Shown: one piece after another, positions 41,675-50,618 of the stretch
Layout: every line of letters starts with the position of its first letter
Position numbering within the stretch: position 1 is the stretch's first letter
Origin: Gordonia sediminis
GTDB taxonomy: Bacteria; Actinomycetota; Actinomycetes; Mycobacteriales; Mycobacteriaceae
DNA length: 64,000 nucleotides
Assembly (NCBI GenBank): GCA_004193205.1
Contig: RZUM01000006.1
Span: forward strand, 62,001 to 126,000
Direction of reading: 5' to 3'
The notes under the pieces: generated by a model
Seen by the model: the letters and a program-made list of their open reading frames with translations, nothing else
The model's database searches: none
What the model was told of the DNA's origin: nothing
Program-made: the position numbers and the translations under genes

Positions 41675-42436
41675 ATGCCGCGTGTGGCGACCGGCGAGTC
41701 GGTGGTCTCGCGAGCGGTGCGCGTGGTCGAGGCCTTCGGGATCGACGATGAAGCGCTGACCGTCGGCGACATCGCGCGCCGCACCGGGCTCCACGTGGCA
41801 ACCGCCTCGCGCCTGATCGAGGAATTGGTGCGGGTCGGATGGCTCGAACGGCACGGCAAGGACGTCCGCATCGGGATGCGGCTGTGGGAGATCGCCTCCC
41901 GCTCATCCCCGGCGCTCGGGTTGCGTGAGGCCGCCATGCCGTTCATGGAGGATCTGCATCAGGTCATCGGCTATGACGTCCAACTGGCGATCCTCGAGGG
42001 TACCGAGGTGCTGTTCGTCGAGCGCCTGTCCTCGCCCGGCGATGTGGTCAACTACTCCCGAATTGCCGGACGCCTGCCCGCCCACGCGTCCTCGTCGGGG
42101 CTCGTGTTGCTCGCGCACGCCGACCCCGCCACTCAGGAGATGGCGATCGCCGCCCCGATGAAGGCATTCACCCCCAACACCATCCACACACCGGCCGGGC
42201 TGCGGGCCGCGCTCGCACGGATCCGTCGCGAAGACTATGCCCTCTGCCCCGGCCACATCTACGCCGACACCACCGGTATCGCCGCTCCGATCCGCGTACG
42301 GGACGGCGCCGTCGTCGCAGCCCTGGGGCTGATCATGCCGAACGACGACTCGGCGTTCGCGAAGGTACCCGCGGTTCAGGCGTGCGCCCGCGGCATCTCC
42401 CGGGTGATGGCCTCGACATCCACGCGGACGTCATGA
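41675..42436 (+). CDS. IclR family regulator 1
   Basis: A 253-residue IclR protein: winged helix TVGDIARRTGLHVATASRLIEEL (about residues 29-50) and a GAF-like effector domain with LAILEGTEVLFVERLSS, LPAHASSSGLVLLA and YADTTGIAAPIRV. Precedes the P450 reductase gene by 100 bp, in which a perfect 7-1-7 dyad (42456-42470) lies, so it probably controls the reductase/P450 operon. The GGAGCACA microsatellite sits upstream. ATG 41675 is used; ATG 41671 is in another frame. Confidence 0.87.
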   Translation: MPRVATGESVVSRAVRVVEAFGIDDEALTVGDIARRTGLHVATASRLIEELVRVGWLERHGKDVRIGMRLWEIASRSSPALGLREAAMPFMEDLHQVIGYDVQLAILEGTEVLFVERLSSPGDVVNYSRIAGRLPAHASSSGLVLLAHADPATQEMAIAAPMKAFTPNTIHTPAGLRAALARIRREDYALCPGHIYADTTGIAAPIRVRDGAVVAALGLIMPNDDSAFAKVPAVQACARGISRVMASTSTRTS

Positions 42437-42455
42437 TCTGGCCCACCAGGTTCTC

Positions 42456-42470
42456 TCTCAATCATTGAGA
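42456..42470. promoter_or_regulatory. IclR-type dyad upstream of the P450 reductase
   Basis: TCTCAAT-c-ATTGAGA, a perfect 7-1-7 dyad. Its core resembles the two dyads near the second IclR gene (45577-45591, 45701-45715), sharing the pattern yCAnTnAnTGr. Likely operator for the reductase-P450 operon. Confidence 0.55.
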
Positions 42471-42536
42471 AGGGGCTGTGGTCGTCGACTCGTGGGACGC
42501 CATCCTGAGTCGACCACCAGATTCGAGGAGACGACC

Positions 42537-43496
42537 ATGGAGCAGCCCCCGTCCGGGACGACCAGCCTGTTGCGCGTGACCGCCAGGGACGCCGTCGCCG
42601 ACGACGTCATCGCCCTGACGCTCGAACATCCAGACGGCCGACGTCTACCGGACTGGGCGCCCGGCGCGCACATCGACCTCATCCTGCCCACCGGCCTCAT
42701 ACGGCAATACTCGCTCTGCGGAAACCGCTGGGATGCCCACACCTACCGGATCGCGGTTCGACGCGAGGCCGATGGACGCGGCGGATCGGCCTACGTGCAC
42801 GACGTCCTCGATGTCGGCGATCTCGTCGGTGTCGGAGGCCCGCGCAACAACTTCCGCATGGCGCCCGCCGCGGAGTACGTCTTCGTCGCCGGCGGAATCG
42901 GAATCACCCCCATGCTGCCGATGATCCATCAGGCCGAGCTGATCGGGGCCACCTGGAAGCTCGCCTACACCGGACACTCGCGTGCGTCGATGCCGTTCAC
43001 CGACGAACTCGCCCGCTACGGCGACCGCGTCAGCATCGTCGCGACCGACGAGAGCGGCCGGATCGACATCGGCGCACTGCTCGACGATGCGGCCGGCGAC
43101 AGCCGGGTCTACGTCTGCGGACCGTGCTCGATGCTCGACGACGCCGCCGCCGCAGCCTCGACCTGGGCGCCCGGCCGGTTGCGGGTCGAACGATTCCGCG
43201 CCGACAGGTCCGACACGACCACACGCACCGAGCCGTTCGTCCTCGAGCTGGCCCGGTCGGGCCGCACCCTCACCGTCACCCCCGAGCGCACCGTCCTCGA
43301 CGCACTGGCCGATGCCGGGGTGGGTGTCCTGTCCTCATGCCACGAGGGACTGTGCGGAACATGTGAGACCACGGTGCTCGCCGGGGAACCCGAGCATCGC
43401 GATTCGATCCTCGACGACGACGAACGAGACAGTGGCACATGCATGTTCGTCTGCGTCTCGCGGTCGAGATCCGACCGGCTCGTCCTCGATCTCTGA
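42537..43496 (+). CDS. Phthalate-dioxygenase-type ferredoxin reductase partner of the P450
   Basis: A 319-residue single-chain electron carrier. The N-terminal flavin domain has PGAHIDLILPTGLIRQYSL (RxYS flavin motif), the NAD domain FVAGGIGITPMLPM and VYVCGPCSML, and the C-terminal plant-type [2Fe-2S] domain has Cys at 268, 273, 276 and 306 (SCHEGLCGTCETTV, then VCVSRS). This PDR class transfers electrons from NADH to a partner oxygenase. GAGGAG is 6-8 nt upstream of ATG 42537. The P450 gene follows after 36 bp, so together they form the reductase/oxygenase pair (similar to the PbdB/PbdA system of rhodococci). Confidence 0.92.
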   Translation: MEQPPSGTTSLLRVTARDAVADDVIALTLEHPDGRRLPDWAPGAHIDLILPTGLIRQYSLCGNRWDAHTYRIAVRREADGRGGSAYVHDVLDVGDLVGVGGPRNNFRMAPAAEYVFVAGGIGITPMLPMIHQAELIGATWKLAYTGHSRASMPFTDELARYGDRVSIVATDESGRIDIGALLDDAAGDSRVYVCGPCSMLDDAAAAASTWAPGRLRVERFRADRSDTTTRTEPFVLELARSGRTLTVTPERTVLDALADAGVGVLSSCHEGLCGTCETTVLAGEPEHRDSILDDDERDSGTCMFVCVSRSRSDRLVLDL

Positions 43497-43532
43497 ACAC
43501 CGATCTCTGACCAACGCAAGGAAGCCCCCGTG

Positions 43533-44741
43533 ATGTCCGCACCGCTGACGACGCCCATCCCCACCATCGACACCGACCCCTTCGCACTCGAGGTCCTCGC
43601 CGATCCCCTCCGGTTTCAACACGAGCTGCGCGAAGCCGGGCCCGTCGTCCTTCTCGACACCTACGGCGTCTACGCGATGGCCCGGTACGAACAGGTGCAC
43701 GCCGCGCTGACCGACTGGCAGTCCTTCCAGTCCGCTGCCGGCGTCGGGCTCAGCAACTTCCGATACGAAAAGCCTTGGCGCCCGCCGAGCCTGCTCCTCG
43801 AGGCCGATCCGCCTCACCACGATGCGCCGCGGGCCGTCCTCTCCAAGATCCTCGGGCCGCGTGCGCTGCGGCGGCTGCGCGAGGACTGGATCGCCGACGC
43901 GGAGCGGCTCGTCGACGAGGTGCTCGACCGCGCCATCGAATTCGATGCGGTTGCCGAACTCGCACAAGCCTTTCCGCTCCGTGTGTTCCCCGATGCGGTG
44001 GGCATCCCGGCCCCGGGCCGGGAGAACCTGCTTCCGTATGGCAACCACGTGTTCAACGCGTTCGGGCCGACGAACTCCCTCGTCGAGGCCGGGGCGTCCC
44101 GGGTGGCGGAGCTGTCCGCCTGGATCAACGCCCAATGTCAGCGTGACGTCCTGTCCGACAGCGGTTTCGGCGCACACATCTGGGCGGCGAGCGACCGCGG
44201 GGACATCACCGCCGAGCAGGCACCCCTGGTGGTCCGCTCGCTGCTGACCGCCGGCGTGGACACGACGGTCAACGGACTGGCGGCTGTGCTGTACGCCTTC
44301 GCCTCGCACCCGGACCAGTGGCAGCGGGTGCGGGAGAACCCGGCGCTGGCGCGCACCGCCTTCGACGAAGCGGTCCGGTGGGAGTCGCCGGTCCAGACCT
44401 TCTTCCGGACCGCGACCCGTGACGTCGAGATCGGCGGCACCACCATCGGCGACGGGCAGAAGATTCTGATGTTCCTCGGCGCGGCCAACCGCGATCCGCG
44501 CAGATGGGATCGCCCCGACGAGTTCGACCTGGCGCGAGATCCGTCCGGACACGTGGGGTTCGGGATGGGAATCCACCAGTGCGTCGGACAGCACGTGGCA
44601 CGCCTGGAATCCGAGGCGCTGCTCACGGCGCTGGCCTCTCGGGTCGAGAGCATCGAGTTCACCGCACCCGCTCGACGTCGCCTCAACAACACGCTGCGGT
44701 CGTGGGAGTCCATGCCCATTCGGGTGACGCCGGCCAGATAA
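43533..44741 (+). CDS. Cytochrome P450, CYP199-like
   Basis: A 402-residue soluble bacterial P450. Heme-binding GFGMGIHQCVGQHVARLE with axial Cys 350, I-helix LLTAGVDTTVN (residues 238-247), ExxR region FDEAVRWESP and the LLLEADPPHH region. The early motif GLSNFRYEKPWRPPSLLLEAD is shared with CYP199 enzymes, which O-demethylate 4-methoxybenzoate and related para-substituted benzoates. Combined with the PDR-type reductase upstream this suggests a para-alkoxybenzoate demethylase. The subfamily call is from motif recall. ATG 43533 has AAGGAAG upstream. Confidence 0.85.
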   Translation: MSAPLTTPIPTIDTDPFALEVLADPLRFQHELREAGPVVLLDTYGVYAMARYEQVHAALTDWQSFQSAAGVGLSNFRYEKPWRPPSLLLEADPPHHDAPRAVLSKILGPRALRRLREDWIADAERLVDEVLDRAIEFDAVAELAQAFPLRVFPDAVGIPAPGRENLLPYGNHVFNAFGPTNSLVEAGASRVAELSAWINAQCQRDVLSDSGFGAHIWAASDRGDITAEQAPLVVRSLLTAGVDTTVNGLAAVLYAFASHPDQWQRVRENPALARTAFDEAVRWESPVQTFFRTATRDVEIGGTTIGDGQKILMFLGAANRDPRRWDRPDEFDLARDPSGHVGFGMGIHQCVGQHVARLESEALLTALASRVESIEFTAPARRRLNNTLRSWESMPIRVTPAR

Positions 44742-44781
44742 CGGAGGGCAGGCGCATGTCGGTCGACGGCTCCAGGGGCCA

Positions 44782-45561
44782 TCACCGTCCGGCGACACTG
44801 TTCAACCGCGTCGAGAGCACATGCGCCTGTTCGAGTAACAGCCGTCCGAGTTCCCGGCGCCGGACGGCCTTGAATCGGGTCTCCACACCGGTGAGGCTCA
44901 ATGCCCACGCGGGTTGGCCCCATCGATCGAAGACCGCTGCACCCATACCCCAGCTCGCCTCCACCAGTAGCGCCGGGTTGACGGCGTAGCCGTGTCGCCG
45001 GGTGGTCGCGATCCGTGTCCGGACCGCGGCCTCCGCGTGATCGCCACCCCACTGCGCCGTCAGGTCCGTACGCCGGAAGTAGTCGTCGATCTCACGCTCG
45101 GGCATGTGGCTCAGGATCGCCAGACCGGCCGACGCCACGCCGAGGGGGAATCGGACACCTTCGTGCAGCACGTGTGAACGCAGCGGGAAGCTGCCCTCCT
45201 GACTTGCCAGGCAGACGGTTTCGTCGCCGCGCCGCGCCGACAGGAACGCACTCTCACCTGTCTCGCGGGCGAGGACGCGGAGCACGTCGTTCGCGTGGTC
45301 GGTGATGTCGTACCGGTTCGCGGCGCTCATCCCCAGCAGGTACAGCTCGGGCCCCAACGACCAGACACCCGTCCGCGGATCGCGGTCGACGAAACCCTCG
45401 TCGAACAGAGCGCTGAGCAGGCGGTGTGCGGTCGGCCGGGCGATGCCCGACAGACGGGCGACCTCGGTGGTCGACAACCCCTCCGGCTCCGCGGTTCCCA
45501 CCGCACGCAGCACCGCACCGGCCCGGGCGACGACGCCGACACCGGACTCGCTCGACTTCAT
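44782..45561 (-). CDS. IclR family regulator 2
   Basis: A 259-residue IclR protein, convergent with the P450 gene. Helix-turn-helix LSTTEVARLSGIARPTAHRLLSAL (about residues 29-51) and effector domain with ESAFLSARRGDETVCLAS, PLGVASAGLAILSH and GMGAAVFDRWGQ. Divergent from scoA. Two matching 7-1-7 dyads, 45577-45591 next to its own start and 45701-45715 next to scoA, make it the likely regulator of both itself and the CoA-transferase operon, as PcaR/PobR-type regulators do. Confidence 0.88.
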   Translation of the reverse strand: MKSSESGVGVVARAGAVLRAVGTAEPEGLSTTEVARLSGIARPTAHRLLSALFDEGFVDRDPRTGVWSLGPELYLLGMSAANRYDITDHANDVLRVLARETGESAFLSARRGDETVCLASQEGSFPLRSHVLHEGVRFPLGVASAGLAILSHMPEREIDDYFRRTDLTAQWGGDHAEAAVRTRIATTRRHGYAVNPALLVEASWGMGAAVFDRWGQPAWALSLTGVETRFKAVRRRELGRLLLEQAHVLSTRLNSVAGR

Positions 45562-45576
45562 GAGCCTAGTGTAGGT

Positions 45577-45591
45577 GTTCACTGAGTGGAC
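45577..45591. promoter_or_regulatory. IclR dyad at the IclR 2 start
   Basis: GTTCACT-g-AGTGGAC, 6 of 7 arm positions complementary, centred about 23 bp upstream of the regulator start. Pairs with 45701-45715. Confidence 0.5.
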
Positions 45592-45700
45592 GCTCCCGGG
45601 ACCGCGCGACCACACCGCGAGCAATCACGATCGATTCCTGGTCATCTCTCTTTCCCACTTCATCTCCGCACCCACAGAATGGGCCGAACGAGAACATGAC

Positions 45701-45715
45701 GTCCATTGAATGGTC
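45701..45715. promoter_or_regulatory. IclR dyad upstream of scoA
   Basis: GTCCATT-g-AATGGTC, 6 of 7 complementary, 17 bp upstream of the scoA start. Same spacing and core as 45577-45591. The rest of 45562-45731 shows no other signal. Confidence 0.5.
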
Positions 45716-45731
45716 GTCGGTAGGGAGAACC

Positions 45732-46496
45732 ATGGCATCAAAGATCTTCGCCTCGGCCGCGGCGGCGGTGGCCGACATCGGCCACGGGGCCAGCCTCGCA
45801 GTGGGCGGTTTCGGGTTGTGCGGCATACCCGATGCGCTCATCGAAGCGATCGCGCAGTGCGACGCCGCCGATCTGGAGGTGTTCTCCAACAACTGCGGCG
45901 TCGACGATCATGGACTCGGAATCCTGCTGTCGCTGGGGCGGATACGCCGGGTCACCGCGTCGTATGTGGGTGAGAACAAGGAGTTCGCCCGCCAGTATCT
46001 CGCCGGAGAGCTCGAGGTCGAGCTGACCCCGCAGGGCACACTGGCCGAACGTCTCCGTGCCGGTGGCTCCGGCATTCCCGCCTTCTTCACTCCCGCAGGC
46101 GTGGGCACACCGGTTGCCGACGGCGGAATCCCCTGGCGATACGCGGCCGACGGCTCGGTGGCGGTGTCCTCACCACCCAAGGAGACCCGCATCTTCGGCG
46201 ACCGCGAATATGTGCTGGAACACGGGATCACCACCGATTTCGCGCTCGTCCACGCCCAGCTCGGCGACACCGACGGGAATCTGGTCTTCGCCAAGACCGC
46301 GATGAACTTCAACCCCTTGGCCGCGATGGCCGGGCGCATCACCATCGCGCAGGTCGAAGAACTCGTCGAGCCGGGCCACATCGACCCGGCCTCGGTGCAT
46401 CTGCCCGGCGTGTTCGTGAACCGCGTCGTGCACACCGGACCCCAGACCAAACGGATCGAGAAGCGCACCGTCGCATCGTCAGGAGCACGACAATGA
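45732..46496 (+). CDS. 3-oxoacid/3-oxoadipate CoA-transferase subunit A
   Basis: A 254-residue alpha subunit of a family I CoA-transferase (ScoA/PcaI type). [19 protein letters not shown] is the GxGxxG signature, [15 protein letters not shown] and [17 protein letters not shown] are also conserved. It would transfer CoA from succinyl-CoA to a 3-oxoacid such as acetoacetate or 3-oxoadipate. Which one is unclear; the aromatic-catabolism neighbourhood favours 3-oxoadipate or a related ring-cleavage product. GGGAG sits 6 nt upstream of ATG 45732; ATGA overlap with subunit B. Confidence 0.9.
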   Translation: MASKIFASAAAAVADIGHGASLAVGGFGLCGIPDALIEAIAQCDAADLEVFSNNCGVDDHGLGILLSLGRIRRVTASYVGENKEFARQYLAGELEVELTPQGTLAERLRAGGSGIPAFFTPAGVGTPVADGGIPWRYAADGSVAVSSPPKETRIFGDREYVLEHGITTDFALVHAQLGDTDGNLVFAKTAMNFNPLAAMAGRITIAQVEELVEPGHIDPASVHLPGVFVNRVVHTGPQTKRIEKRTVASSGARQ

Positions 46497-47170
46497 GCAC
46501 CACACCCACCGGTTGGACCCGCCCCCAGATGGCCGCACGGGCCGCCGCCGAGCTGCGCGACGGGCAGTACGTGAACCTCGGAATCGGCCTGCCCACGTTG
46601 GTCCCCGACTTCCTGCCCGCCGACATCCGCGTGATCCTGCACTCGGAGAACGGCATCCTCGGCACCGGCGGCTACCCCGCCGACGAGGACGTGGACGCCG
46701 ACCTCATCAACGCCGGCAAGGAGACGGTGACCGTGAACCCGGGAGCGGCGTTCTTCGACTCCGGGCTCTCCTTCGGCATGATCCGCGGCGGCCACGTCGA
46801 CACCGCCATCCTGGGCGGCATGCAGGTCTCCCGCCGCGGCGACCTCGCCAACTGGATGGTGCCCGGCGCGATGGTCAAGGGCATGGGCGGCGCGATGGAC
46901 CTGGTGCATGGCGCGGCACGCGTCATCGTCGTCATGGAGCACACCGCGCGTGACGGATCGTCGAAGATCGTCGACACCTGCACGCTGCCCCTCACCGGGG
47001 CACGCGTCGTCGATCGGATCATCACCAACCTCGCGGTCATCGACGTCACCGACGACGATTCGCTCGTGGTCCGCGAGCTCGCTCCGGGTGTGACGGTGGC
47101 CGATGTCGCCGCCGCCACCGACGCCCCACTGGTCTTCGCCGACCCCGCCGAGTTGAGTCGGACGACTTAG
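46493..47170 (+). CDS. 3-oxoacid/3-oxoadipate CoA-transferase subunit B
   Basis: A 225-residue beta subunit. The catalytic Glu is in [14 protein letters not shown], and [27 protein letters not shown] and MKGMGGAMD-like [14 protein letters not shown] are the family pattern. Together with subunit A it forms an alpha2beta2 transferase. It starts inside the stop of subunit A (4 bp). Nothing else shares the operon. Confidence 0.92.
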   Translation: MSTTPTGWTRPQMAARAAAELRDGQYVNLGIGLPTLVPDFLPADIRVILHSENGILGTGGYPADEDVDADLINAGKETVTVNPGAAFFDSGLSFGMIRGGHVDTAILGGMQVSRRGDLANWMVPGAMVKGMGGAMDLVHGAARVIVVMEHTARDGSSKIVDTCTLPLTGARVVDRIITNLAVIDVTDDDSLVVRELAPGVTVADVAAATDAPLVFADPAELSRTT

Positions 47171-47213
47171 GTCACTACAGTGACAACAGTTGTTGGCATA
47201 TCGGGGGGTAGCC

Positions 47214-47321
47214 ATGAGGGGAATCAGACCTGAAGCAGTGGTCGTCGCAGTCTGGTGGATCGCCATCGGCGCGGACTGGCCCATACCGTTCCGGCAGTAT
47301 CTGCCGTTCACGTCGGCCTGA
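47214..47321 (+). CDS. Possible small ORF (35 residues)
   Basis: ATG 47214 has GGGGGG 7-8 nt upstream, a strong ribosome site. The peptide is Trp-rich with one short hydrophobic run (VVVAVWWIAIGADW). Upstream lie a small dyad GTCACT-ac-AGTGAC (47171-47184) and CAACAGTTGTTG (47184-47195). I do not recognise the sequence; it may be a leader peptide for the DUF5134-YcnI-CopCD genes that begin 140 bp downstream. Confidence 0.35.
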   Translation: MRGIRPEAVVVAVWWIAIGADWPIPFRQYLPFTSA

Positions 47322-47356
47322 TGGGCCGCGCCGGCAGTCGGCGCGGAACTTCTTCA

Positions 47357-47452
47357 CAGCTCGTTGCCTGCCCGGGAACTTTCCGGCTGCCGCATCCGAC
47401 TCCTGACTCGGGGACCGTTCGGTCGTGAGTCAGGAGGGCAGGTGACGAGCTG
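47357..47452 (+). other. Nested inverted repeats, structured leader before DUF5134-YcnI-CopCD
   Basis: An outer inverted repeat pairs 47357-47373 with 47436-47452 (15 of 17 matches). An inner perfect 10-bp repeat pairs 47400-47409 (CTCCTGACTC) with 47427-47436 (GAGTCAGGAG), and its loop contains GACC-gttc-GGTC. The right arms abut and the left side has a 26-nt bulge. The structure ends at the 5' edge of the DUF5134 reading frame. Confidence 0.6.
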
Positions 47453-47461
47453 TTCACGCAG

Positions 47462-48052
47462 GTGGCGCTGACATGCGTGTTCGCGCTATGCGCTGTGCTC
47501 TACCTCGTCGGCATCAGCCGTTCCGCGTCGGTCGGCACCCGATTCACCGGATTTCTCCATCTGCTGATGGCGCTCGCGATGATCGCGATGACGTGGTCGT
47601 GGGGTATGCGCATTTCCACCATCACCTATGTGTTGGTCTTCACCGCAAGCGCGCTCTACTTCGCCCATCGCGCACTCGGCAGATCTGAGAGAGCGAGCAC
47701 CGTGGAGTGCCCCGACCCCGCGCACCACAACGACGCCTATCACGCCGCCATGATGGCGAGCATGGTTGTCATGGCCGTGCTGATGTCGGTCCCGGGTACC
47801 TCGGCGACGGTGCATCAGGCCGTCGGTGGTGAGATGCCCTCGATGCGCGGGATGACCGGTATGGGTCCGATGGACATGTCCGGTGGATCCGGGACGCCGG
47901 TGTGGTCGACGGTGGTCACCGGAGTCCTGGCGGTCCTCTACGTTCTCGCGGCGCTGGTCTACTTCTACCGATCCGTCCAGGGCCCACGCCGATGGGTCGT
48001 GGAGATCCTGATGAGTTCGGGCATGGCTGTGTCCTTTGCCCTCATGACATGA
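47462..48052 (+). CDS. DUF5134 membrane protein 1
   Basis: About 196 residues with five or so hydrophobic helices and a central His/Met-rich loop (VECPDPAHHNDAYH, then MPSMRGMTGMGPMDMSGG). Met/His loops in this family point to copper. A paralogue is at 52771-53433. The start is unclear: GTG 47462 has no ribosome site, and only a CTG (47450) lies further upstream before a stop, behind AGGAGG. Followed by YcnI after 38 bp, so likely one operon. Role in copper handling is inferred from neighbours. Confidence 0.75.
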   Translation: MALTCVFALCAVLYLVGISRSASVGTRFTGFLHLLMALAMIAMTWSWGMRISTITYVLVFTASALYFAHRALGRSERASTVECPDPAHHNDAYHAAMMASMVVMAVLMSVPGTSATVHQAVGGEMPSMRGMTGMGPMDMSGGSGTPVWSTVVTGVLAVLYVLAALVYFYRSVQGPRRWVVEILMSSGMAVSFALMT

Positions 48053-48090
48053 ACCCGGGATTTGTCCATCGAAGAGAAGTGAGGGAACAG

Positions 48091-48792
48091 ATGATCCGCA
48101 CGAGACTGGCTGCTGTCGCAGCGGCGACCGTCACCGCCGCAGCATTGACCGGCCTGTTCGCCGGAACGGCCTCGGCCCACGTCGCGGTGTCGGGCACCGA
48201 CGCCACACAGGGCGGCTACGGCGTCCTGACCTTCCGAGTGCCGACAGAATCCGACACCGCATCGACCGTCGGCCTCACCATCACGCTGCCCGACGCCACG
48301 CCCGTCGTGTCGGTGTCGACCCAGCCGAAGGCGGGCTGGACGGCAACAGTCGTGAAGAAAAACCTCGCTGCACCGGAGAAGGACGACGACGGCAACGAGA
48401 TCACGCAGTACGTCTCTCAGGTGGTGTGGAAGGCGGCCACCCCACAGGCGGGGATCCCGCCGGGCAGCTTCGACACGTTCAGCATCTCGGCCGGTCCGCT
48501 GCCGGACAGCGATACGATGACGATCCCGACGCTGCAGACCTACAGCGATGGCACAGCGGTCAACTGGAATGAGGAGGCGGCGCAAGGTCAGGGCGAACCC
48601 GAGCATCCGGCACCGTCGCTGACCTTGGCGGCCTCGTCGGAGTCGATGTCGGATCACGACACTTCAAGGTCGGATGCCGGCAGCAGTTCGGCGTCGTGGC
48701 CGGGAATCGCCGGACTGATCGTGGCCATCGTCGCGCTACTCATCGGCATCGCGAACTTCGCTCTCCTCCGGAAGGGCCGCTCCTCGAATTGA
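48091..48792 (+). CDS. YcnI/DUF1775 copper-binding protein
   Basis: A 233-residue secreted protein: signal peptide of about 32 residues cleaved at ASA|HVAVSG, leaving an N-terminal His that in YcnI proteins helps bind Cu(II). DUF1775 core with VLTFRVPTESDTAST and VVWKAATPQAGIPPGSFDTFSI, an Asp/Ser-rich linker, and a C-terminal TM helix (IAGLIVAIVALLIGIANFALL) that anchors it. GAGGGA is 6 nt upstream of ATG 48091. Overlaps the CopCD gene by 4 bp (TTGA), so the two are translated together. Confidence 0.92.
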   Translation: MIRTRLAAVAAATVTAAALTGLFAGTASAHVAVSGTDATQGGYGVLTFRVPTESDTASTVGLTITLPDATPVVSVSTQPKAGWTATVVKKNLAAPEKDDDGNEITQYVSQVVWKAATPQAGIPPGSFDTFSISAGPLPDSDTMTIPTLQTYSDGTAVNWNEEAAQGQGEPEHPAPSLTLAASSESMSDHDTSRSDAGSSSASWPGIAGLIVAIVALLIGIANFALLRKGRSSN

Positions 48793-50435
48793 GATGGCGT
48801 ATTGCGCTTCTCAGCGCGCTCGGTGTTGCGTGGGCACTGCTCCTGACCACCCCTGCGGTGGCCGGTGCCCACGCGACACTGGTCTCGAGCAGACCCGCCG
48901 ACGAGTCACGGCTCGCGACGGCCCCCACCGAGGTGACACTCACCTTCGACGAAGCAGTGAGCCTGGGCGCCGAAGCCGGACAGGTCATCTCGTCGACCGG
49001 TGAACGCGCCGACACCGGCCGGGCCCACCTGGGCCCCGACGGCCGGACGGTGATGATCCCGCTGCGTCCGGATCTGCCTACCGGCAGCTATGCGGCCACG
49101 TGGCGCGTGGTCTCGGCCGACACCCATGTCGTCACTGGTTCGATCGTCTTCGGCATCCGCGCGGATCCCGGAGCGTTGCCACCGCGCGCGCCCGCGGAAC
49201 CGACCTCGGTGACCCGCGCCGATCAGATGACGCACGCCGTGCTGTACGCCGGCATCGTCGGCAGCGCCGGGGTGTCGTTCACCATCCTCCTACTGTGGCC
49301 GACCATGTCGGCCGACCGTCGTGTCCGTTGGATCGTCGGGCTGTCCTGGGCGGCGGCTCTTGTCGCCAGTCTCGCGGCGTTCGTGGTGCGCGGCGCGGCA
49401 ACCGCCGACATCGGGATCTCGCACGCGCTCACCGCCGATGTCCGGCACGCTGCCCTGCATTCCAACCACGGCGTCGTGCTGCTCGTCCGTCTGGTGCTGG
49501 TCGTCGCACTCGGTGCGCTGCTGCCGGCCCTGCTACGCGGTGGTATCAGGCGTCGGTGGGCACTGGCATGGATCGCCACGGTGACGGCCGCCATCGCGGG
49601 GACGATTGCCCTCGACGGTCACGCCTCCGTCGGCGACGACATATGGCTCGCGATTCCGGTGACGGCCGCGCATGTGCTGGCCATGACGGTCTGGCTCGGT
49701 GGACTGGTGTCCCTGGCGGTTCTACTCGTCCGGCAACGACCCGACGGAGACGATGCGCCCGATCCCCTCTCCGCGTCGAGCCTGCGGTCCTGGTCCACCC
49801 TGGCCTTCAGCATGGTCGCCACCCTGGTGCTCACCGGCGAGTATCAGGCGTGGCGGCAGATTCGTCCAGTTCAGGCCCTATGGTCCACCGACTACGGCGT
49901 CACGCTGCTGATCAAAACCGGCCTGGTGTCGGCGATGCTGGTCTTGGCCGCGCTGGCCCGGGGCCGCCTCACCCCCGCGACACTGCGGCGCAGCGTCCCG
50001 GTCGAGGCAGCATGCGGTCTCGCGGTCCTCGCCGTGACCGCGGTGCTGGTCGGTCAGGCGCCGGCCCGCACCACGTTCGGGCCCACCGTGACGATCTCCG
50101 CGCCGCTGGACGAACGTTCGGCCCGCGTCACCGTCACCCCGACCCGGCACGGACCGACGACCATCTCCGTCGAGATCATCGACCACCGCGGGGATCCGGT
50201 GTCCGTGCCGTCGGTCTCCGGAACGCTGTCGTCGGCTGCCCGCGAAATCCCGTCGCTGTCGGTGAAATTCGTACCGATCTCGCGCGACTCAGCCACCCGA
50301 CGCAGGGGTCCGAGTGCTTTCTGGCGAAGCTCGGCGGCCTCGGCGCCGCTGCCCGGGAAATGGACGTTGACCCTGACCGTCGAATTCGGGCCGGCCCGTG
50401 CACTTGTGACGGCAATCGACTACCCGGTCTGGTGA
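48789..50435 (+). CDS. CopC-CopD fusion copper protein
   Basis: A 548-residue protein starting at TTG 48789, overlapping the YcnI stop. After a signal peptide, a CopC domain begins AGAHATLVSSRPADESRL with an N-terminal His candidate and SADTHVVTGSIVFGI, as in copper-binding CopC. Then come eight or nine TM helices of a CopD domain (THAVLYAGIVG, HAASVGDDIWLAIPVTAAHVL), a copper importer/transfer unit, and a soluble C-terminal part. A second, CtaG-fused CopD is at 55109. Periplasmic copper hand-over from YcnI is a plausible function. Confidence 0.9.
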   Translation: MRWRIALLSALGVAWALLLTTPAVAGAHATLVSSRPADESRLATAPTEVTLTFDEAVSLGAEAGQVISSTGERADTGRAHLGPDGRTVMIPLRPDLPTGSYAATWRVVSADTHVVTGSIVFGIRADPGALPPRAPAEPTSVTRADQMTHAVLYAGIVGSAGVSFTILLLWPTMSADRRVRWIVGLSWAAALVASLAAFVVRGAATADIGISHALTADVRHAALHSNHGVVLLVRLVLVVALGALLPALLRGGIRRRWALAWIATVTAAIAGTIALDGHASVGDDIWLAIPVTAAHVLAMTVWLGGLVSLAVLLVRQRPDGDDAPDPLSASSLRSWSTLAFSMVATLVLTGEYQAWRQIRPVQALWSTDYGVTLLIKTGLVSAMLVLAALARGRLTPATLRRSVPVEAACGLAVLAVTAVLVGQAPARTTFGPTVTISAPLDERSARVTVTPTRHGPTTISVEIIDHRGDPVSVPSVSGTLSSAAREIPSLSVKFVPISRDSATRRRGPSAFWRSSAASAPLPGKWTLTLTVEFGPARALVTAIDYPVW

Positions 50436-50459
50436 GACGAGTCCGGGCCCGATGACACG

Positions 50460-50600
50460 GCGTGTAACATCTCACCTCACGCGTGGGCATTGCCAGGAAT
50501 CCGGTGAGAATCCGGAACGGTCGCGCCACTGTATCCCGCGTACGCCCCTGGGCGGCACGGGAAGTCAGACCCTGGCCCACACCATCTGATCGGGACGCGA
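50460..50600 (+). promoter_or_regulatory. Cobalamin (B12) riboswitch
   Basis: Core 50482-50580. Recognised by the conserved ggaatccggtgagaatccgg, the B12-box region gcgccactgt, and ggaagtcagacc, with closing pairing GTGGGC...CCAGG to CCTGGCCCAC. It lies in the leader of the NiCoT transporter gene, which starts at 50619 with AGGAG just upstream, so translation or transcription should fall when adenosylcobalamin is abundant. Confidence 0.88.
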
Positions 50601-50618
50601 ATTCCCAGGAGTGAGGCC

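Noticed and set aside
47357-47452. Insertion-sequence ends from the large inverted repeat.
   Set aside because: No transposase or target duplication, and the element is short and adjacent to a gene start, so a structured leader is more economical.
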